Shown in pieces: positions 1 to 5,566 of a stretch of DNA of 7,914 nt. The notes under the pieces are model-generated. The model saw nothing but the letters and a program-made list of their open reading frames with translations, was not told where the DNA came from and did not search any database. Made by a program: the position numbers and the translations under genes. The DNA is taken from positions 1 through 7,914 of the forward strand of contig CAIYXG010000476.1 in NCBI GenBank assembly GCA_903930035.1, given 5' to 3'. The stretch is from an uncultured Actinomycetes bacterium (GTDB lineage: Bacteria; Actinomycetota; Acidimicrobiia; Acidimicrobiales; Microtrichaceae). Position 1 is the stretch's first letter. Every line of letters starts with the position of its first letter.

Positions 1-2010
1 CGCCCACACGAGGAACGGCGCCAGCTCCGCGACGTTGTCGGCGAGGTGGTAGGTCAGCGCGCGCCGCAGCCCCAGCGACGTCGCGCGCCCATGGGCGATC
101 GCCGCGGTGATGGTCGCGAAGTCGTCGTCGAGCAGCACGAGGTCGGCGGCCTGCCGCGCCACGTCGGTGCCGGACCGCCCCATCGCCACCCCGACGTCGG
201 CCTGGCGCAGCGCCGGCGCGTCGTTGACCCCGTCGCCGGTCATCGCCACCACGTGACCGCGGGCCTGCAGCGCCCGGGCGATCCGCAGCTTGTCCTCGGG
301 CTCGATCCGCGAGAGCACCACGCCGTCGCGGTCCACGAGGGCCGCCAGCACCTGTTCGTCGTCCGGCAGCTGGTCGCCGGTCAGGACCAGCGGCTCCTCG
401 GTCGAGAGGCCGATCTCACGGGCGATCGCCGCCGCGGTCGCCGGGTGGTCGCCGGTCACCATGGCCACGCGGATGCCGGCCCGGCGGCAGTCGGCCAGCG
501 CGTCCCCGACCCCGTGCCGGGGCGGGTCGTGGAGACCCAGGAGGCCGAGCACCTCCAGGTCACGCTCGACGTCGTCGGCCGTCGAACCGGCCGACAGGGT
601 GCGGCGGCGGGCCACCGCCAGGACCCGCAGCCCCCGAGCGGCCATCTCGTCGACCGCGGCGCGGGCGGCCGCCACCTCGGGCACCGGCCGGCAGGCCGGC
701 AGGACCGAGTCCGGCGCGCCCTTGCAGAGCAGCTCGTCCCCGACCACGACCGACATCCGGCGCCGGCGCGGGTCGAACGGGTAGCGGAGCTGCTCGGGCC
801 GGTCGCGGGCGTCGGCGGCCAGGTCGACCCCCACGCGGGCGGCCAGCACCACGATGGCCGCCTCCATGGCGTCGCCGTGGACCACCCACTCGGGCCCGTG
901 CTCGCCGGCAGTCCGCTCCACGCTGCCGGTCGAGCAGCGGCCCGCCGTCCGGGCGACCTCGGTCAGCGCCGCGGTCGCGGCCGTCGGCACCTCCACCTGG
1001 GCCACCGGCTCGTAGCCCGCACCGTCGACGCAGGCCGTGCCCGCCGGCGTCCACACCTCGACCACCGACATCTTGTTGGTCGTCAGGGTGCCGGTCTTGT
1101 CCGTGCAGACGAACGTGACCGAGCCCAGGGTCTCCACCGACTCGAGCCGGCGGACGAGCGCGTGCCGGGCGGCCATCCGCTGCGCACCGACCGCCAGGGA
1201 CAGCGTGACGGTCGGCAGCATGGACTCGGGCACCAGGGCCACGGTGACCCCGATGGCCAGCACGAACCCGTCGGCGGCGGGGCGGCCGAGCAGGAGCGCC
1301 AGACCGAAGAGCGACGCCCCGATGCCGAGCGCCACCAGCGCGATCGTGCGCACCAGCCGGTGGAGCTCCTTGGCCAGCGGGCTCGGGGGCCGGGGGTTGC
1401 CCCGGGCCAGCTGGGCCAGTCCGGCCAGCCGGGTGGCGGCCCCGACCGCCACCACCTGCGCCGTGGCGTCGCCCTCGACCACGAACGTGCCGGCGTAGAG
1501 CTCGTCGTCGACGGCCCGGTCGACCGGTTCGCTCTCGCCCGTCAGCGTCGAGACGTCCAGCCGGAGCGCGGCCGACGACCGCACCACCAGGTCGGCACTC
1601 ACCCGGTCGCCCGCCTCCAGCAGCACCAGGTCCCCGACCACCAGCTCGGCCGCGTCCACCTCCCGGCGGACGCCGTCGCGCACGACCGTGGCCCGGCACG
1701 GCAGGAGGTTGCGCAACCCCTCGGTGGCCCGCTCCGACCGGTACTCCTGGACGAAGGCGAACACGCCGTTGAGCAGGACGACCACGACGACCGCCACGCT
1801 CAGCTGCGGCAGGCCACCCAGGAGCGCCAGGCCTGCGGCGACCCACAGGAGCCCGGCGAAGAAGCTGGTGAGCTGGACGAGCAGCTGGCGCCACCACGGA
1901 CGGGCCGGGGGCGGCGGCAGCTCGTTGGGCCCGTCGCGGCGCAGCCGGGCCGCGGCCTCGGGCGCGGTGAGGCCCGACCCGCTGACGGCCCCGACCGCGG
2001 TGTCGGACAC
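1..2010 (-). CDS. P2-type cation-transporting ATPase (partial, C-terminus beyond window)
   Basis: This is an ATP-driven cation pump of the plasma membrane; 670 codons are present and run open to the left edge. From the GTG at 2010 the N-terminus reads like the cation-ATPase N domain (LTAPEAAARLRRDGPNEL). M1/M2 follow at about residues 37-80, then the actuator motif LTGES (156-160), M4 with VPESMLPTVTL (E262), the phosphorylation motif DKTGTLT (Asp304), the nucleotide-binding KGAPD (Lys430), TGDHPAT (519-525) and the hinge TGDGVNDAPAL (Asp593, Asp597). The window ends in M5 (YHLADNVAELAPF; Asn659 and Glu662 align with SERCA Asn768 and Glu771). There is no CPC heavy-metal motif, so this is a P2 rather than a P1B pump. 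The M4/M5 wording resembles actinobacterial Na/K-ATPase-like members, but the ion is uncertain. An in-frame TGA lies three codons upstream, so GTG 2010 is the only early start. GGAGGG directly abuts it, an unusually tight spacing. About 200 C-terminal residues (M6-M10) are missing. Confidence 0.95.
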   Translation of the reverse strand, partial: MSDTAVGAVSGSGLTAPEAAARLRRDGPNELPPPPARPWWRQLLVQLTSFFAGLLWVAAGLALLGGLPQLSVAVVVVVLLNGVFAFVQEYRSERATEGLRNLLPCRATVVRDGVRREVDAAELVVGDLVLLEAGDRVSADLVVRSSAALRLDVSTLTGESEPVDRAVDDELYAGTFVVEGDATAQVVAVGAATRLAGLAQLARGNPRPPSPLAKELHRLVRTIALVALGIGASLFGLALLLGRPAADGFVLAIGVTVALVPESMLPTVTLSLAVGAQRMAARHALVRRLESVETLGSVTFVCTDKTGTLTTNKMSVVEVWTPAGTACVDGAGYEPVAQVEVPTAATAALTEVARTAGRCSTGSVERTAGEHGPEWVVHGDAMEAAIVVLAARVGVDLAADARDRPEQLRYPFDPRRRRMSVVVGDELLCKGAPDSVLPACRPVPEVAAARAAVDEMAARGLRVLAVARRRTLSAGSTADDVERDLEVLGLLGLHDPPRHGVGDALADCRRAGIRVAMVTGDHPATAAAIAREIGLSTEEPLVLTGDQLPDDEQVLAALVDRDGVVLSRIEPEDKLRIARALQARGHVVAMTGDGVNDAPALRQADVGVAMGRSGTDVARQAADLVLLDDDFATITAAIAHGRATSLGLRRALTYHLADNVAELAPFLVWA

Positions 2011-2027
2011 CCCTCCATCTCAGCACC

Positions 2028-2050
2028 CTCCGGCCTGGCGTGCGCCGGAG
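2028..2050 (-). terminator. Hairpin between zinc-ribbon gene and ATPase gene
   Basis: A perfect 7-bp inverted repeat (CTCCGGC at 2028-2034, GCCGGAG at 2044-2050) with a 9-nt loop lies in the 48-nt gap between the two minus-strand genes. No T-tract follows on the minus strand, and the hairpin ends about 18 nt before the ATPase start. It could be an attenuator, an RNA-processing or stability element, or a weak terminator. It could also be a chance product of high GC. The type assigned here is only a best guess. Confidence 0.3.
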
Positions 2051-2058
2051 AACGAGGG

Positions 2059-2532
2059 TCAGTCGGTTGCCGGCGACCCCGACGGCGCGCCCGAGTCGTC
2101 GTCGTTGCCCTCGTCGGCGGCGTTGCGCTCCGCAAGGAAGCTGTCGAGCTCTGCGTAGAAGTCGTCCCACGGGTCGGCCATGGAGATCCACTCCGAGGTG
2201 CTGGCCGCCCCGGGCGGCGCAGGCTCGTGGCCCGGCACGACGACGCCGGCCAGGGAGGACGGGTCCAGGCCGGAGCGCCCGCCACGGCGCCGCCAGCGGT
2301 GGCCCTGCTCGCAGACGTGGGTGGCGTCGACGCCGGTGACGACGCACCCGCCCAGGGCGAACTCGCCGCGCCGACTGCGCTCGAACGTCTCGGCCGAGGG
2401 GTACCCGTAGACGATGCGCACCATCGGGGTGCCGCACTCCGGGCACGGCGGCCTCGACGGGTCCGACGGGGCCTGGTTCTGCTGCGGCGCCTTCTTCGGC
2501 GCCTTCTTCCGCGCCTTCTTCGGGGTTGCCAT
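2059..2532 (-). CDS. Zinc-ribbon protein with Lys/Ala/Pro-rich N-terminal tail (conserved hypothetical)
   Basis: This is a 157-residue soluble protein of unknown function. Residues 1-17 form a strongly basic low-complexity tail (KKARKKAPKKAP), like the tails of histone-H1-like DNA-binding proteins. The core has four cysteines and a histidine in a zinc-ribbon arrangement: CPECG at 30-34, GGC at 61-63 and CEQGH at 74-78. Between them lies IVYGYPSAETFERSRRGEFALGG, which resembles a short conserved bacterial protein that I recognise but cannot name. After a Gly/Pro-rich linker, residues 113-157 are acidic (DPWDDFYAEL, EGNDDD). The ATG at 2532 is chosen because GAGAGGAAG precedes it at normal spacing. 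The frame is open further upstream (to an ATG at 2901), but that extension would run antisense through the start of the DUF2252 gene and has no domain content. The ATPase gene follows after 48 nt on the same strand, so co-transcription is possible. Metal or nucleic-acid binding is inferred. Confidence 0.85.
   Translation of the reverse strand: MATPKKARKKAPKKAPQQNQAPSDPSRPPCPECGTPMVRIVYGYPSAETFERSRRGEFALGGCVVTGVDATHVCEQGHRWRRRGGRSGLDPSSLAGVVVPGHEPAPPGAASTSEWISMADPWDDFYAELDSFLAERNAADEGNDDDSGAPSGSPATD
2487..2522 (-). repeat. Three tandem 12-bp units encoding the basic tail
   Basis: Three head-to-tail 12-bp units begin at 2487, 2499 and 2511. Each contains GCGCCTTCTTC on the plus strand and only the twelfth base varies (G, C, G). 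On the coding strand each unit gives Lys-Lys-Ala-Pro or Lys-Lys-Ala-Arg. Because the unit is a multiple of three and nearly identical at DNA level, the copy number could change by slippage without breaking the reading frame. Confidence 0.75.
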
Positions 2533-2698
2533 GACGAACTTCCTCTCCCACGCTGGCGTCCCGGCCGGCGGGCCGGGACGTTCCTCTTCCGGGTCCCAGA
2601 GTGCCGCACGGGTGTGACAGGGCCGCGGGCGGTGCAGCACGGACGCGCAGGGCCTAGGGTCGGGACCCGGAACGAGCGGCAGGACCAGGGCGGAGCAC
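2533..2698. promoter_or_regulatory. Divergent intergenic region, zinc-ribbon gene / DUF2252 gene
   Basis: This 166-bp region has no coding potential that I trust and separates two divergently transcribed genes, so it should hold both promoters. On the minus strand GAGAGGAAG (about 2539-2547) is the ribosome-binding site for the zinc-ribbon gene. On the plus strand TAGGGT at 2655-2660 is a -10-like hexamer about 40 nt before the DUF2252 GTG, but no good -35 element lies 16-18 bp upstream. GGCGGAGC at about 2689-2696 is a plausible, closely spaced Shine-Dalgarno for that GTG. No operator-like palindrome stands out. Confidence 0.5.
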
Positions 2699-4090
2699 GT
2701 GGGCAAGTTCGAGATTGCGGGCATCGGGAGCATCGACCCCCGGCACACCAACAGCGAGGGGCGGCGGCAGGTCGGCCGTGAGGTCCGCAAGCTGGTGCCC
2801 CGCACGTCGCTCGGCGAGTGGAACGCCCCGGCCGACCGGCCCGACCTGGTGGACCTGCTCGAGCAGCAGAACGCCAGCCGCCTGCCGGACCTGGTGCCCA
2901 TCCGCTACGGACGGATGATGCACTCGCCGTTCACGTACCTGCGCGGCTCGCCCGTCGTCATGGCCCACGACCTGGCGTCGGGGCCGACCACGCCGCTGCG
3001 CACCCAGCTGTGCGGCGACGCCCACCTGCTCAACTTCGGCTCGTTCGGCTCGGCCGAGCGCAACCTGCTGTTCGACCTGAACGACTTCGACGAGACGCTG
3101 CCCGGCCCGTTCGAGTGGGACGTGAAGCGGCTCGTGACGAGCGTGCTGATCGCGGCACGGTCGACCGGCAAGAGCGAGGACGTCGGCCGCGAGGCCGCCC
3201 GTGCTGCGGCCCGCGCCTACCGCGAGCACATGGCGGCGCTGGCCCGCGCCGGGGTGCTCGACATCTGGTACGAGCGGTACGACGCGCAGGACACGTTCGA
3301 CCGCGCCTTCGCCGACGTCGCACAGCGGCCGGCCATGGAGAAGATGCTGGACAAGGCCCGTCACCGCACCTCGGCGCAGGCCTTCACCAAGCTCACCGAG
3401 GTCGTCGACGGCCGCCTGCAGTTCCGCAACGACCCGCCGCTCCTCGAGCCGCTCGACCACGAGATCTCGCAGCTCCTCACCGCCGGGCTCGACCGGGCGG
3501 TCCAGACCCTCTCGCCGGAGTACCACCAGCTCGCCGAGCGCTACAAGGTGATCGCCACGGCCCGGAAGGTCGTCGGCGTAGGCAGCGTCGGCACCCGGTG
3601 CATGGTGGCGGTCGCCGTCGGCCGGGACTTCGACGACGTCCTCATGCTGCAGATCAAGGAGGCCCAGGAGTCGGTCCTGGCCCCCTACGCCGGCGCGTCG
3701 CAGTTCGAGAGCAACGGCGAGCGCGTCGTGGTGGGCCAGCGGCTCATGCAGGCGGCGAGCGACCCGTTCCTGTGCTGGGCCGACGCCGAGCTGCTCGAGA
3801 CGTCGTTCTACGTGCGCCAGCTGCGCGACATGAAGGGCAGCGCCGACATCGACGCCATGCGGCCCTCGAGCCTGGCGCCCTACGCCGAGGTGTGCGGACG
3901 GGTCATGGCGAGCGCGCACGCCCGCGCCGTCCCGCCGTCGCCGATCGCCGGCTACCTGGGCAACAGCGACACGTTCGACCGGGCCATGGAGCAGTTCGCG
4001 GTCGCCTACTCCGACCAGACCGAGGCCGACCACGCCCACCTGGTGGACGCGGTCCGCAGCGGCCGGATCACCGCGGTCGAGAACGTCTGA
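2699..4090 (+). CDS. DUF2252 family protein (kinase/phosphotransferase-like)
   Basis: A 463-residue cytoplasmic protein that matches the DUF2252 family along its whole length; no physiological role is established for the family as far as I know. Diagnostic segments are VPIRYGRMMHSPFTYLRG (66-83), LCGDAHLLNFG (104-114), FDLNDFDETLPGPFEWDVKRL (125-145), KVVGVGSVGTRC (290-301), LQIKEA (317-322), GQRLMQAASDPFLCW (346-360) and FYVRQLRDMKGS (370-381). GDAHLLNFG followed by NDFDE resembles the catalytic loop and metal-binding Asp of aminoglycoside phosphotransferases. GxGxxG at 293-298 followed by Lys320 resembles a nucleotide-binding lobe. ATP-dependent phosphotransfer is therefore a reasonable inference, with unknown substrate. 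There is no signal peptide or membrane segment. The GTG at 2699 has GGAG upstream and leaves the family's normal N-terminal region intact. The gene is monocistronic by layout: divergent from the zinc-ribbon gene and convergent with the HdeD-like gene, 16 bp apart. Confidence 0.93.
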   Translation: MGKFEIAGIGSIDPRHTNSEGRRQVGREVRKLVPRTSLGEWNAPADRPDLVDLLEQQNASRLPDLVPIRYGRMMHSPFTYLRGSPVVMAHDLASGPTTPLRTQLCGDAHLLNFGSFGSAERNLLFDLNDFDETLPGPFEWDVKRLVTSVLIAARSTGKSEDVGREAARAAARAYREHMAALARAGVLDIWYERYDAQDTFDRAFADVAQRPAMEKMLDKARHRTSAQAFTKLTEVVDGRLQFRNDPPLLEPLDHEISQLLTAGLDRAVQTLSPEYHQLAERYKVIATARKVVGVGSVGTRCMVAVAVGRDFDDVLMLQIKEAQESVLAPYAGASQFESNGERVVVGQRLMQAASDPFLCWADAELLETSFYVRQLRDMKGSADIDAMRPSSLAPYAEVCGRVMASAHARAVPPSPIAGYLGNSDTFDRAMEQFAVAYSDQTEADHAHLVDAVRSGRITAVENV

Positions 4091-4109
4091 GCCCGGCGGC
4101 GCCGGCTCA
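4088..4109. terminator. Inverted repeat shared by two convergent gene ends (possible bidirectional terminator)
   Basis: TGAGCC at 4088-4093 and GGCTCA at 4104-4109 are perfect 6-bp inverted arms. Inside them GGC (4095-4097) pairs with GCC (4101-4103), leaving a 3-nt loop and one bulged C (4094). The outer TGA of the left arm is the DUF2252 stop codon, and the TCA of the right arm is the reverse complement of the HdeD-like gene's stop. The hairpin forms equally on both transcripts. There is no T-tract on either side, so intrinsic termination is inferred, not shown. Confidence 0.5.
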
Positions 4110-4667
4110 GGAGGTCAGCTGGCGCAGCTGGTTGGCGACGAACATCTGCAGCACGCCGAAGAACAGCACGCGCACGCCGATGACCACGCCGAGCACCCAG
4201 ATGGTGATGCCCGGCCACGCGACGGCCAGCACACCGGCCACGATCCCGACCACGCCGATCACCGCCAGCACCACCCAGTGCTCGATGTCCTGGCGGTCGA
4301 ACAGCGCCAGGGCCAGCTGCAGGACGCCGGTCAGCACCATCGAGGCGCCGACGAACACGGCCAGCACGTCGAGCGAGCTGCCGGGCCGGAGCAGGGTCAC
4401 CAGCGCGGCCGCCAGGAAGAGGGCGCCGAGCAGGTAGCCCACCCACGGGCGGGGCCGGCCGTTGGCAAAGACCAGCTCGCCCAGGCCCATCACGGCCAGG
4501 CCCAGCGCCAGCAGGACGGCGATCCACATCGGGGGGTCGCCCGCCACGGTCTTGGAGGTGGTGCCGACGATGAGCCAGATGCCCAGGGCGGCGGCCAGGC
4601 CCCCAAAGACCATCAGCGGGATCCAGATCTTCGGGAAGGACTCGTGCTCTGCCGTCATCGGACTCAT
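4107..4667 (-). CDS. HdeD/DUF308-like six-helix membrane protein
   Basis: A 186-residue integral membrane protein. Six hydrophobic segments are visible at about residues 15-35, 48-67, 76-93, 99-122, 131-151 and 154-177, the usual topology of the HdeD (DUF308) family. The repeated pattern of a short WPG or RPG turn followed by a long Val/Leu/Gly helix is typical: RPGSSLDVLAVFVGASMVL and AWPGITIWVLGVVIGVRVL. E. coli HdeD is linked to acid resistance at high cell density, but actinobacterial relatives have no settled role and I do not transfer that function. Two ATGs lie close together (4667 and 4658). The upstream one has AGGGGG at suitable spacing, so it is chosen. The DUF4126 gene lies 98 nt upstream on the same strand. 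The 3' end faces the DUF2252 gene. Confidence 0.88.
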   Translation of the reverse strand: MSPMTAEHESFPKIWIPLMVFGGLAAALGIWLIVGTTSKTVAGDPPMWIAVLLALGLAVMGLGELVFANGRPRPWVGYLLGALFLAAALVTLLRPGSSLDVLAVFVGASMVLTGVLQLALALFDRQDIEHWVVLAVIGVVGIVAGVLAVAWPGITIWVLGVVIGVRVLFFGVLQMFVANQLRQLTS

Positions 4668-4687
4668 GTGGCCCCCTGTCGCGTACC

Positions 4688-4703
4688 CGGGCCGGACGGC
4701 CCG
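4688..4703. other. Short hairpin in the DUF4126-HdeD gap
   Basis: CGGGCC (4688-4693) and GGCCCG (4698-4703) form a perfect 6-bp stem with a GGAC loop inside the 98-nt gap (4668-4765) between the two minus-strand membrane-protein genes. It sits some 20 nt before the HdeD-like start, just upstream of its AGGGGG ribosome-binding site. It could terminate or attenuate read-through from the DUF4126 gene, but there is no T-tract and such stems are frequent by chance in DNA this rich in G+C. Confidence 0.25.
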
Positions 4704-4765
4704 TGGACCCGTGAGCGTAGGCGCCGGCGCAGGCGGACGACGGCTCTTCCGGGCCGGGCCGGCGC

Positions 4766-5404
4766 TCAGGGCGCGGCGCGGGGGCCGGTCAGCGGCGGCG
4801 GGCCGTCCGACGGACCCACCTGGGGGCCGTCGGTGCCGCGGGCCGCACGCCGGCGTCGCCAGGCACGCACCTTGCGCCACAGCACGACGGACCCCACCAC
4901 CAGCGCGACGAACGCCAGCACCGGCACCAGGACGGCGAGCACCGTGAGCACGAGCGACACGGCGTCCTCGAGCACGGAGACCACCGGGTTGCCGGCGCCG
5001 GCGGTCCCGGCGGTGACGACCGGGCGGACGGCACTGCGCGACAGGTGCACGGTGCCGCCCAGCACCACGCCGGCCGCGGCGGCCAGACCCGGGTGCGACT
5101 GCGACAGCAGGTTCTCCTGGGCCAGGAGCATCACGGCACCAGAGACGGGGGCCACCACCATGCCCACCACGTGCAGCACGTGGTAGACCACCGGGACCTT
5201 GTCACCGACCAGGTCAACGACCAGCAGGGCGCCGAGCACCACCAGCGCCGGGGTCGAGCCGACCTGGTCGTACGGTGCGGTCAGCGTGACCAGGCCGAGC
5301 CGCTCGGCCACGCCCAGCCCGAACAGCGGGATCCACGCGTTGAGGCCCGACGCGGCGCCCAGGCCGATGCTGCCCAGCAGGTTCGTGACGAGCGTGGCGT
5401 CCAC
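4766..5404 (-). CDS. DUF4126 domain membrane protein
   Basis: A 212-residue membrane protein of the DUF4126 family, function unknown. The family's opening motif is clear at residues 14-27 (LGAASGLNAWIPLF), followed by helices at about 53-67, 72-95 and 105-118. The conserved DLVGDKVPVVYHVLHVV (64-80) is the second family hallmark. A last long helix lies near 148-176 (LVLTVLAVLVPVLAFVALVVGSVV), then a very basic stretch (RKVRAWRRRRAAR) and a Gly/Pro-rich tail, probably cytoplasmic by the positive-inside rule. The GTG at 5404 is chosen because it leads directly into the family N-terminus. The frame stays open upstream to 5464, but those residues are not hydrophobic or conserved-looking. The ribosome-binding site is weak (GGACGG almost touching the start). 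The HdeD-like gene follows after 98 nt, and the patatin gene lies divergently upstream. Confidence 0.85.
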   Translation of the reverse strand: MDATLVTNLLGSIGLGAASGLNAWIPLFGLGVAERLGLVTLTAPYDQVGSTPALVVLGALLVVDLVGDKVPVVYHVLHVVGMVVAPVSGAVMLLAQENLLSQSHPGLAAAAGVVLGGTVHLSRSAVRPVVTAGTAGAGNPVVSVLEDAVSLVLTVLAVLVPVLAFVALVVGSVVLWRKVRAWRRRRAARGTDGPQVGPSDGPPPLTGPRAAP

Positions 5405-5442
5405 CCGTCCATTGTGGTGCGCAGCACCGGAAAACCGTCCGC

Positions 5443-5461
5443 GACCGGCAGCGTGCCGGTC
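5443..5461. repeat. Perfect 8-bp inverted repeat, 3-nt loop
   Basis: GACCGGCA (5443-5450) and TGCCGGTC (5454-5461) are perfect arms around GCG. The repeat lies 39 bp upstream of the DUF4126 start and over 100 bp upstream of the patatin ATG. It could be an operator for a dimeric regulator, or a hairpin in the 5' leader of the DUF4126 transcript. Confidence 0.5.
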
Positions 5462-5465
5462 CACC

Positions 5466-5479
5466 GGGTGTTTTCACCC
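5466..5479. repeat. Perfect 5-bp inverted repeat with TTTT loop
   Basis: GGGTG (5466-5470) and CACCC (5475-5479) flank a TTTT loop, only 4 nt after the preceding 8-bp inverted repeat. Read on the minus strand the loop is AAAA. The A/T loop is notable in a region otherwise dominated by G and C. The -10-like TAGAAC lies 3 nt downstream, so a protein bound here could affect promoter use. Confidence 0.45.
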
Positions 5480-5566
5480 ATGTAGAACACTCGTCGCCGG
5501 GGCGAGCCTGAAGGGGCCGCGGCCCCGCCGCAGGACCGGCGGCACCCGGGGGGCCGGGCACGACGC

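Larger units (their letters stand above)
5405..5566. promoter_or_regulatory. Divergent intergenic region, DUF4126 gene / patatin gene
   Basis: This 162-bp non-coding stretch should carry the promoters of two divergent genes. It is locally less GC-rich than its surroundings (AAAA, TTTT and ATGTAGAACA tracts at about 5431-5490), as expected of a promoter region. TAGAAC at 5483-5488 is a -10-like hexamer for the patatin gene about 80 nt before its ATG, with no convincing -35. Two adjacent perfect inverted repeats lie in the centre and are listed separately. The patatin ATG has only a distant G-run (GGGGGG near 5549) as a possible ribosome-binding site. Confidence 0.45.

Noticed and set aside
560..2551. 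A 663-codon open frame on the minus strand
   Set aside because: It is a frame-shifted shadow of the ATPase. The ATPase motifs (LTGES, DKTGTLT, TGDGVND) are in a different minus-strand frame, and this one yields Arg/Gly/Ala-rich sequence.
2632..2660. A full sigma-70-like promoter ahead of DUF2252 (GTGCAG, 17 bp, TAGGGT)
   Set aside because: The -10-like hexamer is acceptable but the -35 candidate matches the consensus at only two of six positions.
46..2781. A 911-codon open frame on the plus strand
   Set aside because: It runs antisense to the ATPase and zinc-ribbon genes, its product is Arg/Gly/His/Pro-rich low-complexity sequence with no domain, and long antisense frames are expected where third codon positions are almost all G or C.
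2533..2901. Upstream extension of the zinc-ribbon protein to an ATG at 2901
   Set aside because: It would overlap the DUF2252 start on the other strand, has no domain content, and the ATG at 2532 has a good ribosome-binding site.
2654..4039. A 461-codon minus-strand frame opposite the DUF2252 gene
   Set aside because: Its composition is shadow-like (Val/Arg/Gly/His-rich) and has no recognisable domain, while the plus strand carries a full-length family match.
2818..4437. A 539-codon plus-strand frame overlapping DUF2252 and the HdeD-like gene
   Set aside because: It is out of frame with DUF2252 and antisense to the membrane protein; the product is Arg/Pro-rich and then Thr/Ser-rich low complexity.
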